Shown in pieces: positions 45,635 to 55,134 of a stretch of 64,000 nucleotides of DNA. The notes under the pieces are model-generated. The model was given only the letters and a program-made list of their open reading frames with translations. It made no database searches and was not told where the DNA came from. The translations under genes and the position numbers were made by a program. Every line of letters starts with the position of its first letter. Within the stretch, counting starts at the first letter, position 1. The stretch comes from DASUPK01 sp963848955. GTDB lineage: Bacteria > Actinomycetota > Thermoleophilia > Solirubrobacterales > 70-9. The DNA is taken from positions 1 through 64,000 of the forward strand of contig CAWKFQ010000027.1 of NCBI GenBank assembly GCA_963848955.1. The letters run 5' to 3'.

Positions 45635-45654
45635 CTTCGTCCTCCTGGACGAAG
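45635..45654. promoter_or_regulatory. Perfect 8-base-arm palindrome upstream of the FMN reductase
   Basis: CTTCGTCC-TCCT-GGACGAAG is a perfect inverted repeat. It could be an operator or a leader hairpin of the FMN reductase transcript. Nothing else is evident in 45605-45721. Confidence 0.45.
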
Positions 45655-45733
45655 CAACGTTACGGAACCCAAGGCCGGGGGCAGTATCCAGCCGCTTAAC
45701 ACGAGAACGGCGGGCAATTCGTAGGTTTGCGCG

Positions 45734-46735
45734 ATGCCCCACTCGCGCCGCTGGCTCCCGGCGGCAGCCGGCGCAATCGCCCTGCTCGCCTTCGCCCTCG
45801 CGCCCGGCCCCTCGCGAGGGCAATCCGACGCCTGCCCGCCGACACCCGACCTGCTCAGCCCGAAGGGCGGAGCGGGCGGCCGCTTGACGATGCTGATCAG
45901 GGTGAACAAGCCGCGGAACGTGACGGCCTACGCACAGCTCCAGTCGAGCTACGGTCAACTCCGGACCAGGGACGTCTTCGTCGTCAACACCCGCTTCAAG
46001 GGGACCAGCCCGGCCTGCAGAACCAGATCCTCGACCGGCTCCACACCTCGTTCCCCTGCAATCGGATCATCGCGCTGAACGGCCTCGGTTCGGACCCCCG
46101 CCGCCCCGGCTATGCGCGCAGCCTGATCGACTCACCTCGCACCTGGGCGGTGCTGCTCGATTGGGAGCGCCGCGACTGGGGGCGCGCCAGGGCGACCGAA
46201 CCCCCACCTCTCGCGCTGGAAGCGCCGGTTCGGGCGCAGCCTCAACAGGCTCGGCTCACAGGTCGGGCCGCGTCGCGCGGGGCGTCAGCGCGGCCGGGTT
46301 GGGAGGCGGCAGGGTGGGTGCCGTGCCGAGCTACTTCCACGACTGGCACTACGGGCGCATCGCGCGCTGCTCGACCGCCACAACCGCCGGTTCGGTCATC
46401 GCCGCGGCGGCGTCCAGGTGGTGGCGACCCAGGCCTCCTGCATGAAGCGCCGCGGAGAAACGAAGGGCATGCGCTCCACCGCCAGGCGGTTGATCCGCCA
46501 GTACGGCAGGACCAAACGCAAGAGGCGCAACCTCGCGGTCCAGATCTCCTTCAGTGACCACGCCCGCAGCAAGCGGCATCTCCCGATCCGCAGCGTCAAC
46601 GAGAGCCGCGCCGCGAGCTGCCTCAGGGCGGCTCTGGCGGGCGGTGCGGGCGCCGTGCTCTTCTGGGCTTCGCCGGAATCGGTCTGGGCGCTCGCCCAGA
46701 CGCATCACTTCCGCAAGCTCCGGCACCGGCACTAG
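45734..46735 (+). CDS. Secreted protein of unknown family, frameshifted (paralogue of 41669)
   Basis: The signal peptide lies in residues 1-29 (GAIALLAFALAPGPSRGQS). The frame must be changed near 46015, and again between about 46180 and 46440. Recovered blocks match the paralogue at 41669: RDVFVVNTRFKG, SFPCNRIIALNG and LAVQISFSD. TAGGTT at 45722-45727 lies six bases before the ATG (leaderless). The middle is Arg-rich in every frame, so it may be truly degenerate. The function is unknown. Confidence 0.62.
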
Positions 46736-46796
46736 CCACGTCCTCGGCCCTTCGAGCCCGCAGCCCGAGCGCGGCTGGTCGGTAGTGTCCGCCGCC

Positions 46797-47868
46797 GTGG
46801 CGAGCTACGACCTGATCAAGGATCTGCCCCTGAAGATCGACTCGTACGAGCTCCAGGGCCTGGAGTTTCATCCCCCAGGGAGCGAGTTCGACCGCCTCAC
46901 CACGATCATCCACCTGAAGGGCGACGGGCACGAGGGGTTGGGCGAGGACGTCGTCTACGACGCGCTCGACCATGTGGCCTTCCGGGACGCCGGCCCGGTG
47001 CTCGACCTCGCAGGCGAGCACACGATCGACTCGTTCTCGGACCTGCTCGAGGGCCTGGACCTGTTCCCGGACCCGCCGGAGCGGGAGGTCTCGGTCAACT
47101 ACCGCCGCTGGGCGTTCGAGAGCGCCGCGCTCGACCTGGCGCTGCGCCAGGCGGGCAAGTCGCTCTACGAAGTGCTCGGACGGGAGCCGCGCCCGGTGAA
47201 CTTCGTCGTCTCCATGAGGCTGACGCCGCCCGGCTCCGACGAGGTCTCCACCATTGAGCCGGTCCGCAAGCGGCTCGAGATCTACCCGACCCTCCGGTTC
47301 AAGCTCGATCCCACCAACGACTGGACCGACGAGCTGATCGCGCAGCTCGTCGAGACGGGCGCCGTCGACTCACTGGACCTGAAGGGGCAGTACAAGGGGA
47401 CGCCCGGTCGACGTCGAGACCGACCCCGAGCTCTATCGCAAGCTGATCGATGCGTTCCCGGAAGCCTGGCTCGAGGACCCCGACGTGAACGACGAGACCA
47501 AGCCGATCCTCGATCCGGTCGCCGATCGCGTCACCTGGGACGCGCCGATCCACTCGGTCGCCGACATCACCTCTCAGCCGTGGCCGCCGAAGATGGTCAA
47601 CATCAAGCCGTCGCGCTTCGGTCCGCTGCGAGCGCTCTTCGCCGCCTACGACCACTGCGACGAGAACGGGATCGGCGCCTACGGGGGCGGCCAGTGGGAG
47701 CTCGGCCCGGGACGCGGCCACATCCAGTACCTGGCCTCGCTCTTTCACCCCGACACCCCGAATGACGTCGCGCCCTCGGGCTACAACACCGCCGGCACCG
47801 AGCCGGGGTTGCCCCCAAGCCCGCTCCAGCCCGAGCCGACGGAGACAGGCTTTCGCTGGGGCGAATAG
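46797..47868 (+). CDS. Enolase-superfamily (mandelate racemase-like) protein, one frameshift
   Basis: The product is about 357 residues. The start is GTG 46797, eight bases after TAGTGT (46783-46788); the frame upstream to 46554 is not coding. The N-terminal capping domain is followed by barrel strands RFKLDPTNDW and SLDLKGQYKG. A frameshift lies near 47402, then WLEDPDV and MVNIKPSRFGPL, where enolase-superfamily metal ligands and lysines normally sit. The end motif YGGGQWELGPGRGHIQYLAS is distinctive. The reaction is unknown. Confidence 0.8.
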
Positions 47869-47877
47869 GGTTCAACC

Positions 47878-48411
47878 ATGGCTGATCAGAACTTCGCGGA
47901 CGCCCTGAACGCACAGATCTCGAACGAGTTCGCCGCCTCCCAGCAGTACGTGGGGGCCGCCGTCTACTACGACGCCGAGACCCTGCCCCGACTCGCCGCC
48001 TTCTTCTACCGCCAGGCGGTGGAGGAGCGGAACCACGCGATGATCATGGTCCAGTACCTCCTCGACACCGAAGAGGAGGTGCGAATCCCGGACATCAAGT
48101 CGCAGCAGACCCGCTACGACGACGTGACCGGGCCGGTCAAGATGGCGCTCGAGCAGGAGAAGCGGGTCAGCGACGAGATCAACGCCCTCTTCAAGCTCGC
48201 CCGCGACGCCGGCGACTTCCCGGCCGAGCAGTTCCTCGCCTGGTTCGTCAAGGAGCAGGTCGAGGAGGTCTCCTCGATGAACGACCTCCTCAACGTCTGC
48301 GAGCAGGCCAAGGAAAGCCCACTGCTGATCGAGGACTTCCTGGCGCGTGAGCAGATCGGCGACCAGGGCGACGACCCGGCCATGCCGCCCGCGGCGGGCG
48401 GCGCTCTCTAG
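47878..48411 (+). CDS. Ferritin
   Basis: This 177-residue four-helix iron-storage ferritin (non-haem, prokaryotic type) has ferroxidase ligands in SNEFAASQQYVGAAVYYD (Glu), QAVEERNHAMIM (Glu, His) and VKEQVEEVSSM (Glu). TAGGGT at 47866-47871 lies exactly six bases before the ATG, one of the clearest leaderless starts here; the hexamer overlaps the end of the upstream gene. It is convergent with a peptidase gene whose end overlaps the ferritin stop. Confidence 0.96.
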   Translation: MADQNFADALNAQISNEFAASQQYVGAAVYYDAETLPRLAAFFYRQAVEERNHAMIMVQYLLDTEEEVRIPDIKSQQTRYDDVTGPVKMALEQEKRVSDEINALFKLARDAGDFPAEQFLAWFVKEQVEEVSSMNDLLNVCEQAKESPLLIEDFLAREQIGDQGDDPAMPPAAGGAL

Positions 48412-49227
48412 CCAGCGGCCCGGCCGGCGACGCGGCGATCGCCGCCTGCGAGGCGCGCGCGGCCAGCGTCTGGCGGAGCTCGAGGATCTCGCGCCCGCAT
48501 CTCGTTGATCGGCGGCCGGCTGTCCTCCAGCCGGCGGGAATGGAGCTCGGTCTCGACCGACCCCGGACCCGTCGAGCGTCGCCTCCCAGACCTCGGCGCC
48601 GTCACGCGCGCTGATCGTTTCGACGCAGCGCGGCGTCCTCGAAGAGCGCGCCCGTCTGATCCTCCAGGCCGAGCCCGGAGTCGAGCTCGCCGGCGGCGAC
48701 CGCCCGAAGAAAGCGGCGACGGCGCACCGGCTCGGTCAGGTAGTGGACGCAGGCGCTGCCGGGCAGGAGCCCAGCCCCGTGGCGACGGCCGGCTCGCCCT
48801 GCGAGCTCGTGATCCCGCCTCGAACCAGATCATCGCGCCCGCGCTCTGGCCGCAGATCAGGACCCCCTCACGCCAGCACTCGCGCAGGATCTCGTCGAGG
48901 CCGTGGGCCCGCCAGATCGCCGCCAGGTTCACCATGCTCCCTCCGCCGGCATAGATCGCGTCCTGCGCGAGCAGCTCCTGGCGCAGGTCGACCGGGTTGT
49001 CCCCGAGCCTGAACAGCGAGATCACCTCGGGGACGCAGTCCCGCTCGGCGAAGGCCCGCCGGAAGCGGGCGATCTGGTCCTCGGGGTCGCCGCTCGCGGT
49101 CGGCAGCAGGCAGATCCGAGGCCTCGGCGACGTCGGCGAGCTCGACGATCAGGTCGCAGATCGCGTCGTTGCCCACCCGGCGGTCGAAATCGTGCCCGCC
49201 GAGGGCGAGGATCGGCCGACGGGCCAC
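48408..49227 (-). CDS. Peptidase E-like S51 protein (1), frameshifted
   Basis: This is a serine peptidase of family S51 (peptidase E / cyanophycinase-like). The GTG start at 49227 directly follows the previous stop and gives RRPILALGGHDFDRR. Frames shift near 49115, 48825, 48640 and 48500. Clear features are LLAQDAIYAGGGSMVNLAAI and the nucleophile motif LICGQSAGAMIWFEAG. The restored length is about 270 residues. The 3' end meets the ferritin stop codon, so its exact terminus is uncertain. Confidence 0.75.
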
Positions 49228-49969
49228 CTAGGCAGGCGGCCCGGCGCGACGAGCGGGATGACGGTGGACGGGACCTCGGCACCGAGGTACCGGGTCGCCA
49301 GCCTGGTCTCCAGCATCTGGCGGCCCCGCCGCTCCAGCTTGTACGCGCGCGACCTCCGGGCGGGAGGCGACGACCTCGACCAGCTCGTCGCCGACGAAGC
49401 GCAGGGCGGCCCCGTCCTCGGCGGCGTATCCCCCCGGCATCCCTTCCAGAAGGTGGCGATGGAACGCGCCCCGTCGGTCCCCGTCGCCGTAGTGGACGGC
49501 ATTCGAGTGGCGGAGGAAGCCGAGCGCGGGCACGCGGTTGACCTCGCCGTGGTATCCGCTCAGCGCTTCGGCGAACCAACAGAGCGAGCCCGGCGGAGAG
49601 GCCACAGAGGATCACGCCCGCCTCGTAGGCGTCGCGGAGCATCGAATCGATGCCGTGCGCGCGCCAGACGCCGAGCAGCGAGATCAGGCTTCCGCCGCCG
49701 ACGTAGATCAGGTCCTGGGCGAGCAGGTGCGAGCGGATGTCCGAGACGCCGCGCTCTCGGCGGAAGAGGCTGACGTGGGAGGGCCGGGCGCGGTCGCGGA
49801 AGGCGTTGTAGAAGCGCACCAGGTAGTGGTCGGCGTCCCCGGATGCGGTGGGCAGGAAGCAGACCCGCGGACTGGCCGTGCCGGTCAGCCCGAGGACGTA
49901 GTCGTCGAGCAGGGGGTTTCCGGACTCCTGGGAGAACCCGCCACCTCCGAACGCAACCACCTGTCTCAT
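49228..49969 (-). CDS. Peptidase E-like S51 protein (2), frameshifted
   Basis: This is a second S51 peptidase, in tandem with the first. ATG 49969 (MRQVVAFGGGGFSQESG) overlaps the upstream gene's stop as ATGA and is preferred to 49978. Features are CFLPTASGDADHYLV, LIYVGGGSLISLLGVW and the nucleophile LCGLSAG. The frame changes near 49590 and 49345, after which LSGYHGEVNRVPALGFLRHS and the conserved C-terminal part follow. It is about 248 residues. Two non-identical copies side by side suggest duplication with divergence. Confidence 0.78.
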
Positions 49970-51810
49970 CGCCTGCATGGCTCTCCCGTGGCTCGCTTGC
50001 AGGGAATTGTCGGGTGCCCGGCGTCCGGATCCTTGGACCGATGTCGAAGATGCCCGGCCCGCTCGACAGCCCGTCGAATCCGACGCCTGAGCGCCGGGAG
50101 ATGCGCGCTAGAGTGCCTTCCGGTGGCGTGGTGCCTCGCCTGAATCGCCGGGTCCGGCTGGCGTTCCTGGGCGAACAGGGCGACGAGGACAAGGGGGGCG
50201 AACCAGACCGCGTACGGATAGAACCAGTGGTTGGCGGTCACCTGGACGGCGATCAGCAGGGCCGCTCCGAGCGCGGCCAGCTGGGCCGTCGTCCGCCGCC
50301 TGGGGACGAAGAAGAAGGCGGCGGCGAGAGCGACCGCGAACACCTTGCTGAGGGTCTGCAGGAAGTGGAGCGACGGCGCCTGTCCCCAGACGCTGAAGGG
50401 AGAGCCGCGCGAGGCCTGGTAGCCGAGCGAGCGGTCGTAGAACTCGCGGAAGCCGCCGTCCGGAAGCAGGGGAATCGTCACGAGGGCCGCCGCGACGACG
50501 AAGCCGAGCACGAAGAGGAGGAGCGGCCGGGTTCGCCTATCGCCGTGGCCGGCGGCGAAGAGCGGCGCGAGCAGCAGTGGGCCGAACTTGCTCAGCCCGG
50601 CCAGGGCCGACACGGCGCCGCGAGCGGGGGCGGAGGTGACCACCAGCAGGCAGCAGACGACCAGGAAGGCCACCAGCCCGTCGTTGAAGCTCGAGCCGAG
50701 CGTGTACATCGTGAACGGGTAGGCGAGCCAGCCGTAGGCGAGCGCGACGCCGAGAGTGGATCCTTCGGCGCCCGCTCGGAGCCGCCGGCCGAGCCCGAAG
50801 AGCGCGAGAGCGGTGAGGAGCTCGAACCCGAGCGCAGCCGCGCGGGCGGCCGGGACGTCGTCCCAGTGCCCGCTCCAGGGGAACGCGAGCTCGAACGGCG
50901 CGTAGGCGAGGTAGTTGACGGGCCCGTAGACGTCGCCGCGGACGTCGGAGCTCGGCGGCAGGCCCTGGGAGAAGTCCTCGCCGTAGACGTCCTCGCCGTG
51001 CGTGAGCCGGTCGGCGCCGATCACCCCGGCCAGGCCGACGTCGATCACCTTGCCCTCGGTTGCCATGTAGGCGGTGTGGAAGGCGACCAGAGCCACGATC
51101 CCGGCGACCAGCAGCCCGCGGGGGGCGATCGGGAGCAGCCGGTCGCGCCGCTCGATCGACCGGAACCCCGCGAACAGCATGCGGATGAAGACGTAGGCGA
51201 GCACCGGGTAGACGAGGGCCACCGAGAGCTCGATCTCGGCCTTGTTGAAGAAGAAGAGCGAGGCGCTGAAGCCGAGCAGCGCGAGCAGGTCGAGGTGGAT
51301 CAGCCGCAGCGGCCTCCGGGGGTCGACGAACGGCGCGAGGAAGAGGACGCAGAGCGGCAGCCAGATCCACCACCTGTTGACCTTGCCCGCGACCGCCCCC
51401 TGGTAGCCGCGAGCGAGCTTGGTGTCGACCTTGGCGCCGGTCCACTTCTCCACCACGGATCCGGTCGCGTCATCGATGACGACCTCCGCGACGTCCTTGC
51501 CGTCTGCCTCGTAGAAGTCGAGCTGCCACTGGTTCCGGTCGTTTGAGCCGAGGCGGATGCGGACCCGCACGTGACCGCCACGGCCGGGCAGATCGCCGCT
51601 GACCGCCCGGGTCGCGATCGCCTGGGCCCCGGCCGCGGTGAGCCGGAATCCCTGAGGCGGGTTGGGCCCCGGCGGGGGAACCGCCGGCAGGTATGGGCGA
51701 CCGCCGTCGAACGGCGGCTGGTCCGCCGGGTTCGCGGGAACCTGTGCCCCCGCGGCGGCGGGAGCTAGCAGGGTCAGACCGACGATCGGTACCAGGAGCC
51801 GCACACGCAT
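49966..51810 (-). CDS. PepSY-like domain fused to a GT87-type membrane glycosyltransferase
   Basis: The 614-residue protein has a signal peptide (about 1-22) and an extracytoplasmic domain (about 50-140) resembling PepSY (QLDFYEADGKDVAEVVIDD, TGSVVEKWTG). About ten membrane segments of the GT-C/DUF2029 mannosyltransferase type follow, with an extracytoplasmic DVYGPVNYLAYAPFE loop (the Asp may be catalytic) and SKFGPLLLAPLF. The long basic tail after residue 545 has no family counterpart I recognise, yet its TGA overlaps the next gene's ATG (ATGA), so the frame end may be real. It probably transfers sugar from polyprenyl-phosphate donors. Confidence 0.78.
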   Translation of the reverse strand: MRVRLLVPIVGLTLLAPAAAGAQVPANPADQPPFDGGRPYLPAVPPPGPNPPQGFRLTAAGAQAIATRAVSGDLPGRGGHVRVRIRLGSNDRNQWQLDFYEADGKDVAEVVIDDATGSVVEKWTGAKVDTKLARGYQGAVAGKVNRWWIWLPLCVLFLAPFVDPRRPLRLIHLDLLALLGFSASLFFFNKAEIELSVALVYPVLAYVFIRMLFAGFRSIERRDRLLPIAPRGLLVAGIVALVAFHTAYMATEGKVIDVGLAGVIGADRLTHGEDVYGEDFSQGLPPSSDVRGDVYGPVNYLAYAPFELAFPWSGHWDDVPAARAAALGFELLTALALFGLGRRLRAGAEGSTLGVALAYGWLAYPFTMYTLGSSFNDGLVAFLVVCCLLVVTSAPARGAVSALAGLSKFGPLLLAPLFAAGHGDRRTRPLLLFVLGFVVAAALVTIPLLPDGGFREFYDRSLGYQASRGSPFSVWGQAPSLHFLQTLSKVFAVALAAAFFFVPRRRTTAQLAALGAALLIAVQVTANHWFYPYAVWFAPLVLVALFAQERQPDPAIQARHHATGRHSSAHLPALRRRIRRAVERAGHLRHRSKDPDAGHPTIPCKRATGEPCRR

Positions 51811-51846
51811 GGCGGGCAGTTTCTCCGATCGCCGCTTAGGCTCGCG

Positions 51847-52923
51847 TTACCTGGACTGCGCCGCGATGGCGGGCGCGCAGCTGGCGAACTCGCCGGGGCT
51901 GGGCATGTTCCGGCGCAGCATCGCGAAGGCGATGCCGCCGACGATCAGGGGGAGCCAGAAGAGGATCACGTGGTAGGCGAAGACAGCCGCAGTGGTGCCA
52001 GCCGCGGAGGTGCCGTACGCGACCAGGACGCCGATCAGGCCGAGATCGATCCCGCCGATGCCGCCCGGCAGCGGGATCAGCCCGCCCAACTGCCCGATCA
52101 GGTAGCCCATCAGGATCACTGTGATCGGCGGCGATATGCCGAACGCGTGGAAGGTCGCCCAGAGGACGGCGTTGTCGAAGAACCAGTAGCCGAAGGAGCC
52201 GGCCAGGACGCGGCGGTCGGCGGAGCGCAGGATGCTTCGCGCCTCCGAGGTGCCGCGAACCACCGCTCGCCGGGTCGCGCTGAGCCAGCGCTCAGATCGG
52301 GAGGCATCGGGGCCGGGAAAAGGACGAGGACCCGAGCCCAGCCGCGGAAGGGACGCAACGGCCACGATTACGAGCGTGGCCATCGCCGCCGGGAAGGCAG
52401 TCAGCCAGAGGGAGAGGTCCGGCCCGACCAACCCGATCGCGAGCACCGTCCCGATCACCGCGACGGCGACGAAGTTGACCCCGCTCTTGATCAGGAAGAA
52501 GGCGACCGAGCGGCGGGCGATGCGCTCCCCGCCCATGCCCCCGCGGTGTAGCACCCAGGCTCCCAGCGCAAGGCCGCCCGCGCCGCTGGCGGGGACGAGG
52601 GAGCCCATGGCCAGCTCGGAGCCACCGATCTCCCAGGCTCGACGCCAGCCCAGGCCCGTGCAGAAGACGGGCCCGAACATGACCACGTAGGAGGCGAAGG
52701 AGAGCCCCTCCAGCGCCGCCGCCAGGGCGAGCCACCCCGGAACGGCCTCGCCCAGTCGATCTCGCACCTCGCCCAAGCCCGGGGCGAACAGGACGACTGC
52801 AAAGAGGACCGCAAGTGCGATCAGCGCCTGCACTGCGCGACGGCGCAGCGTCTTCGGCTGGAACTCGCTCGGGAGCTCATCGAGCCCGGGGACCGGTGAG
52901 GTGAGGTTCACGTCCATCTCCAT
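51847..52923 (-). CDS. YbhN/AglD-type flippase-like membrane protein
   Basis: This 358-residue integral membrane protein of the lysylphosphatidylglycerol-synthase transmembrane (UPF0104) family has about eight segments. The family motifs are GLSFASYVVMFGPVF, LVPASGAGGLALGAWVLHRG and LIPLPGGIGGIDLGLIG. It has no catalytic synthetase domain. Members are proposed to move lipids or lipid-linked sugars. It lies 36 bases upstream of the GT87-type gene on the same strand, which fits a lipid-linked sugar pathway. Confidence 0.88.
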   Translation of the reverse strand: MEMDVNLTSPVPGLDELPSEFQPKTLRRRAVQALIALAVLFAVVLFAPGLGEVRDRLGEAVPGWLALAAALEGLSFASYVVMFGPVFCTGLGWRRAWEIGGSELAMGSLVPASGAGGLALGAWVLHRGGMGGERIARRSVAFFLIKSGVNFVAVAVIGTVLAIGLVGPDLSLWLTAFPAAMATLVIVAVASLPRLGSGPRPFPGPDASRSERWLSATRRAVVRGTSEARSILRSADRRVLAGSFGYWFFDNAVLWATFHAFGISPPITVILMGYLIGQLGGLIPLPGGIGGIDLGLIGVLVAYGTSAAGTTAAVFAYHVILFWLPLIVGGIAFAMLRRNMPSPGEFASCAPAIAAQSR

Positions 52924-53011
52924 GCTCCACTAAGCATTCCGAAGACGGAGCGTCGGCACCCTGCGGGACGCGCATCACACTCCCTTAAGGGCCGTCTGGG
53001 AGCATTCGACC

Positions 53012-54187
53012 ATCGCAGCAACACAGGAGATCCAAGCCAGGGAGGGTGCGGAGGGCCGCCTCGAGCGCGCGCTCACCGATGCTTGCGAGTTCTTCGAGTC
53101 CTACCTCTGGGAATCGGGGACCGCCAGTGGCGCCCGCGTCGCGCTCGCCGAGTTGGGTCTTGACGAGAAGGTGATCCGGGCCTTCGGCGTGGGCTGGGCG
53201 CCGGTTGGTCCCGACCTGCTGATGAGCCACCTGCGTGGGCTCGGGCACTCGAGTGAGGACATCGTGGCCGCGGGGCTCGCGACGCGCTCCGTGCGTGGGC
53301 GTGTCCACGGTTACTTCCGCTCCCGCGTGACGTTTCCGGTAAGGGACGCGGAGGGGCAGGTCCTCGGCTTCGCAGGGCTCGGCACACATCTGGGCCCGTC
53401 GTGGCCGCTTTGGGTGACCTCTCCGGACGTCGGGCTCTACCGACGCTCGCAGGCGGTCTTCGGGTTGGATCGAGCTGTTCACGAGATCACCGCTTCGGGC
53501 ATCGCGCTGGTGCGGCGCGATTGCATCGAGGTGCTGCGGGCGCATCAGGCCGGGCAGTCGAACGCGGTCACCGTGCACACGCCTTGGGTCACGCGCGACC
53601 AGATGCTGGCGCTCGCCGACGGACTCCCAGGCGGGCTCGACGCTCTCCAGCTCGATCTGCCGCTGGGGATGACCGCGGACGCAAAGGATGGGCCGGTGGC
53701 GCTTACGGCAATTCCGGATCGAGTGCCCGACCGATCCGCCTCGGAGCTGGGCGGCAAGCAGGCCGAATCCTCGCACCTGAAGCTGAAGAGGGTCGCCATC
53801 GTGATCGCGACCGCGGTCGCGGCTGTGAACGTCTGGACGGGGGCGCCCCTGTTCTCAGTCTGGGTCGGCGCACAGGCGCAGGACGGTCAGGTTCTGAGCC
53901 TGCGCGGCGTCGTCACGGTGCTGGTGGTCCTCGGCGTCCTGGCGTTTCTGCTCGCCTGGGCCCTCGCCTGGTTGCACAAGAAGTACGACGAGCTGACCGG
54001 GAGGCCCGCCGCGGTCAGTAGGACCTCCCCTTGGCAGCGACGGATGCGCGGCGAGCTGGATGAAAACCTCCGGGCCCGCTTCTCGTTGAGCGCGCCCGAG
54101 AGGGTTGTGGCCGCCTGCGTGATCGCGGGCGTGATCGCCCTCGAGGTCTGGTTCTTCCTCTTCGCCGGCTCATCTCTGCCGAGCTAG
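53012..54187 (+). CDS. DnaG-primase-core-like protein with C-terminal membrane anchor, catalytic residues lost
   Basis: Residues about 18-245 follow the DnaG catalytic core: ACEFFESYLWESG, DEKVIRAFGVGWAP, DIVAAGLATRSVRGRVHGYF, SRVTFPVRDAEGQVLGFAG and YRRSQAVFGLDRAV. The toprim region ALVRRDCIEVLRAHQAG replaces the catalytic EGYMD with RRDCIEV, and the later acidic DxD becomes LQLDLPLG. Three hydrophobic helices follow (about 270-295, 305-330, 365-385). No zinc finger or helicase-binding domain is present. No ATG/GTG/TTG lies early enough: the frame is open from 52934, and I place the start provisionally at an ATC (53012). The gene is divergent from the YbhN-type gene. The function is unknown; a membrane-linked nucleic-acid or regulatory role is possible. 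Confidence 0.7.
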   Translation: MAATQEIQAREGAEGRLERALTDACEFFESYLWESGTASGARVALAELGLDEKVIRAFGVGWAPVGPDLLMSHLRGLGHSSEDIVAAGLATRSVRGRVHGYFRSRVTFPVRDAEGQVLGFAGLGTHLGPSWPLWVTSPDVGLYRRSQAVFGLDRAVHEITASGIALVRRDCIEVLRAHQAGQSNAVTVHTPWVTRDQMLALADGLPGGLDALQLDLPLGMTADAKDGPVALTAIPDRVPDRSASELGGKQAESSHLKLKRVAIVIATAVAAVNVWTGAPLFSVWVGAQAQDGQVLSLRGVVTVLVVLGVLAFLLAWALAWLHKKYDELTGRPAAVSRTSPWQRRMRGELDENLRARFSLSAPERVVAACVIAGVIALEVWFFLFAGSSLPS

Positions 54188-54205
54188 CTGCGGGCAGACG
54201 GCTAT

Positions 54206-54251
<46 letters not shown>

Positions 54252-54451
54252 ATAAGGGCGTTCCGACGACGGCCAACGGCGGGCGACGGAGGGAGCGTTT
54301 TCCCCATAGCCACGCGGCATTGCACTCACCGGCACCGGCATTGGCAGGCGAATCGGTTTTTTGTCTTCCCGATGACGTGGTGGGCCCATCTTCTAGAACG
54401 TCACCGGGCTGCCGGAGTAGGCTCGCCGCATCGACTGGAACGGAGGCAATA

Positions 54452-54622
54452 ATGGCCACACCGGAACGTCGCGGCGGCGGCATTGGCGGTATCTCCCTCG
54501 GAGGCATCCTCGTCATCATCGGGATCGTGGTAGCGCTGTTCTGGAGCCTCCTGATCGGGCTGATCATCGTGCTGATCGGACTGATCGCCTTCGGAGGCTT
54601 CGCCAGGGGAAAGTGGTACTGA
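54452..54622 (+). CDS. Small hydrophobic membrane protein
   Basis: This 56-residue protein has a Gly-rich N-terminus and one long or two short membrane helices (GGILVIIGIVVALFWSLLIG and LIIVLIGLIAFGGFA), ending RGKWY. The ATG at 54452 has GGAGG nine bases upstream, and TAGGCT about 25 bases further up could be the -10. The longer frame from 54320 has no coding character. The function is unknown. It lies within the island remnant, just inside the distal repeat. Confidence 0.6.
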   Translation: MATPERRGGGIGGISLGGILVIIGIVVALFWSLLIGLIIVLIGLIAFGGFARGKWY

Positions 54623-54657
54623 GACATCCTCGAACCGCGGGCCTGCGGGAGTAGGCG

Positions 54658-55059
54658 ATGTCGGAGGAGAACGTCGAGCTGGTGCGACAGGGCTACGAGG
54701 CATGGAACCGAGGCGATCTGGAGTGGCTGTTGGAGCACGTCACTCCGGACTACGAGTTCTGGACGGAGCAGCTCTTTCCCGATACAGAGGCCATCTATCG
54801 GGGGCGGGAGGGGTTGAGGCAGTTCTGGAGCACCCTCCAGGGGCCATGGCAGACCCTTTCCATCGAAGTCGAGCGCATCGAGCCAATCGGCGATGACCGG
54901 GTGCTTGCCCTGTTCCGGTTCCATGCCTGGGGCCGGGACGGGGTCGAGGCAAAGAAGGAATACGCGAACCTCTTCACGTTCGAGAACGGGCTGGCGAGCA
55001 AGAACGTCGCCTACGGCGACTGGCAGCAGGGCCTCAAAGCCGCCGGGTTGTCCGAATAG
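54658..55059 (+). CDS. SnoaL-like (NTF2-fold) protein
   Basis: The 133-residue protein starts MSEENVELVRQGYEAWNRGD, the usual opening of SnoaL-like polyketide-cyclase-related proteins. It has WEF-like core residues and ends in KAAGLSE. Such proteins are small cone-shaped barrels with varied or unknown activity. The next gene (55135) is a related but damaged copy, with the same first codons and the same AAGLSE ending, so the two come from a tandem duplication. Confidence 0.85.
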   Translation: MSEENVELVRQGYEAWNRGDLEWLLEHVTPDYEFWTEQLFPDTEAIYRGREGLRQFWSTLQGPWQTLSIEVERIEPIGDDRVLALFRFHAWGRDGVEAKKEYANLFTFENGLASKNVAYGDWQQGLKAAGLSE

Positions 55060-55134
55060 CCCACCCCGGTCCTTCGAGCGGGCAGTTCTGCGCTCGCACC
55101 CTCCCCTATGGCGTCGGGGGATACTGGGTCGACA

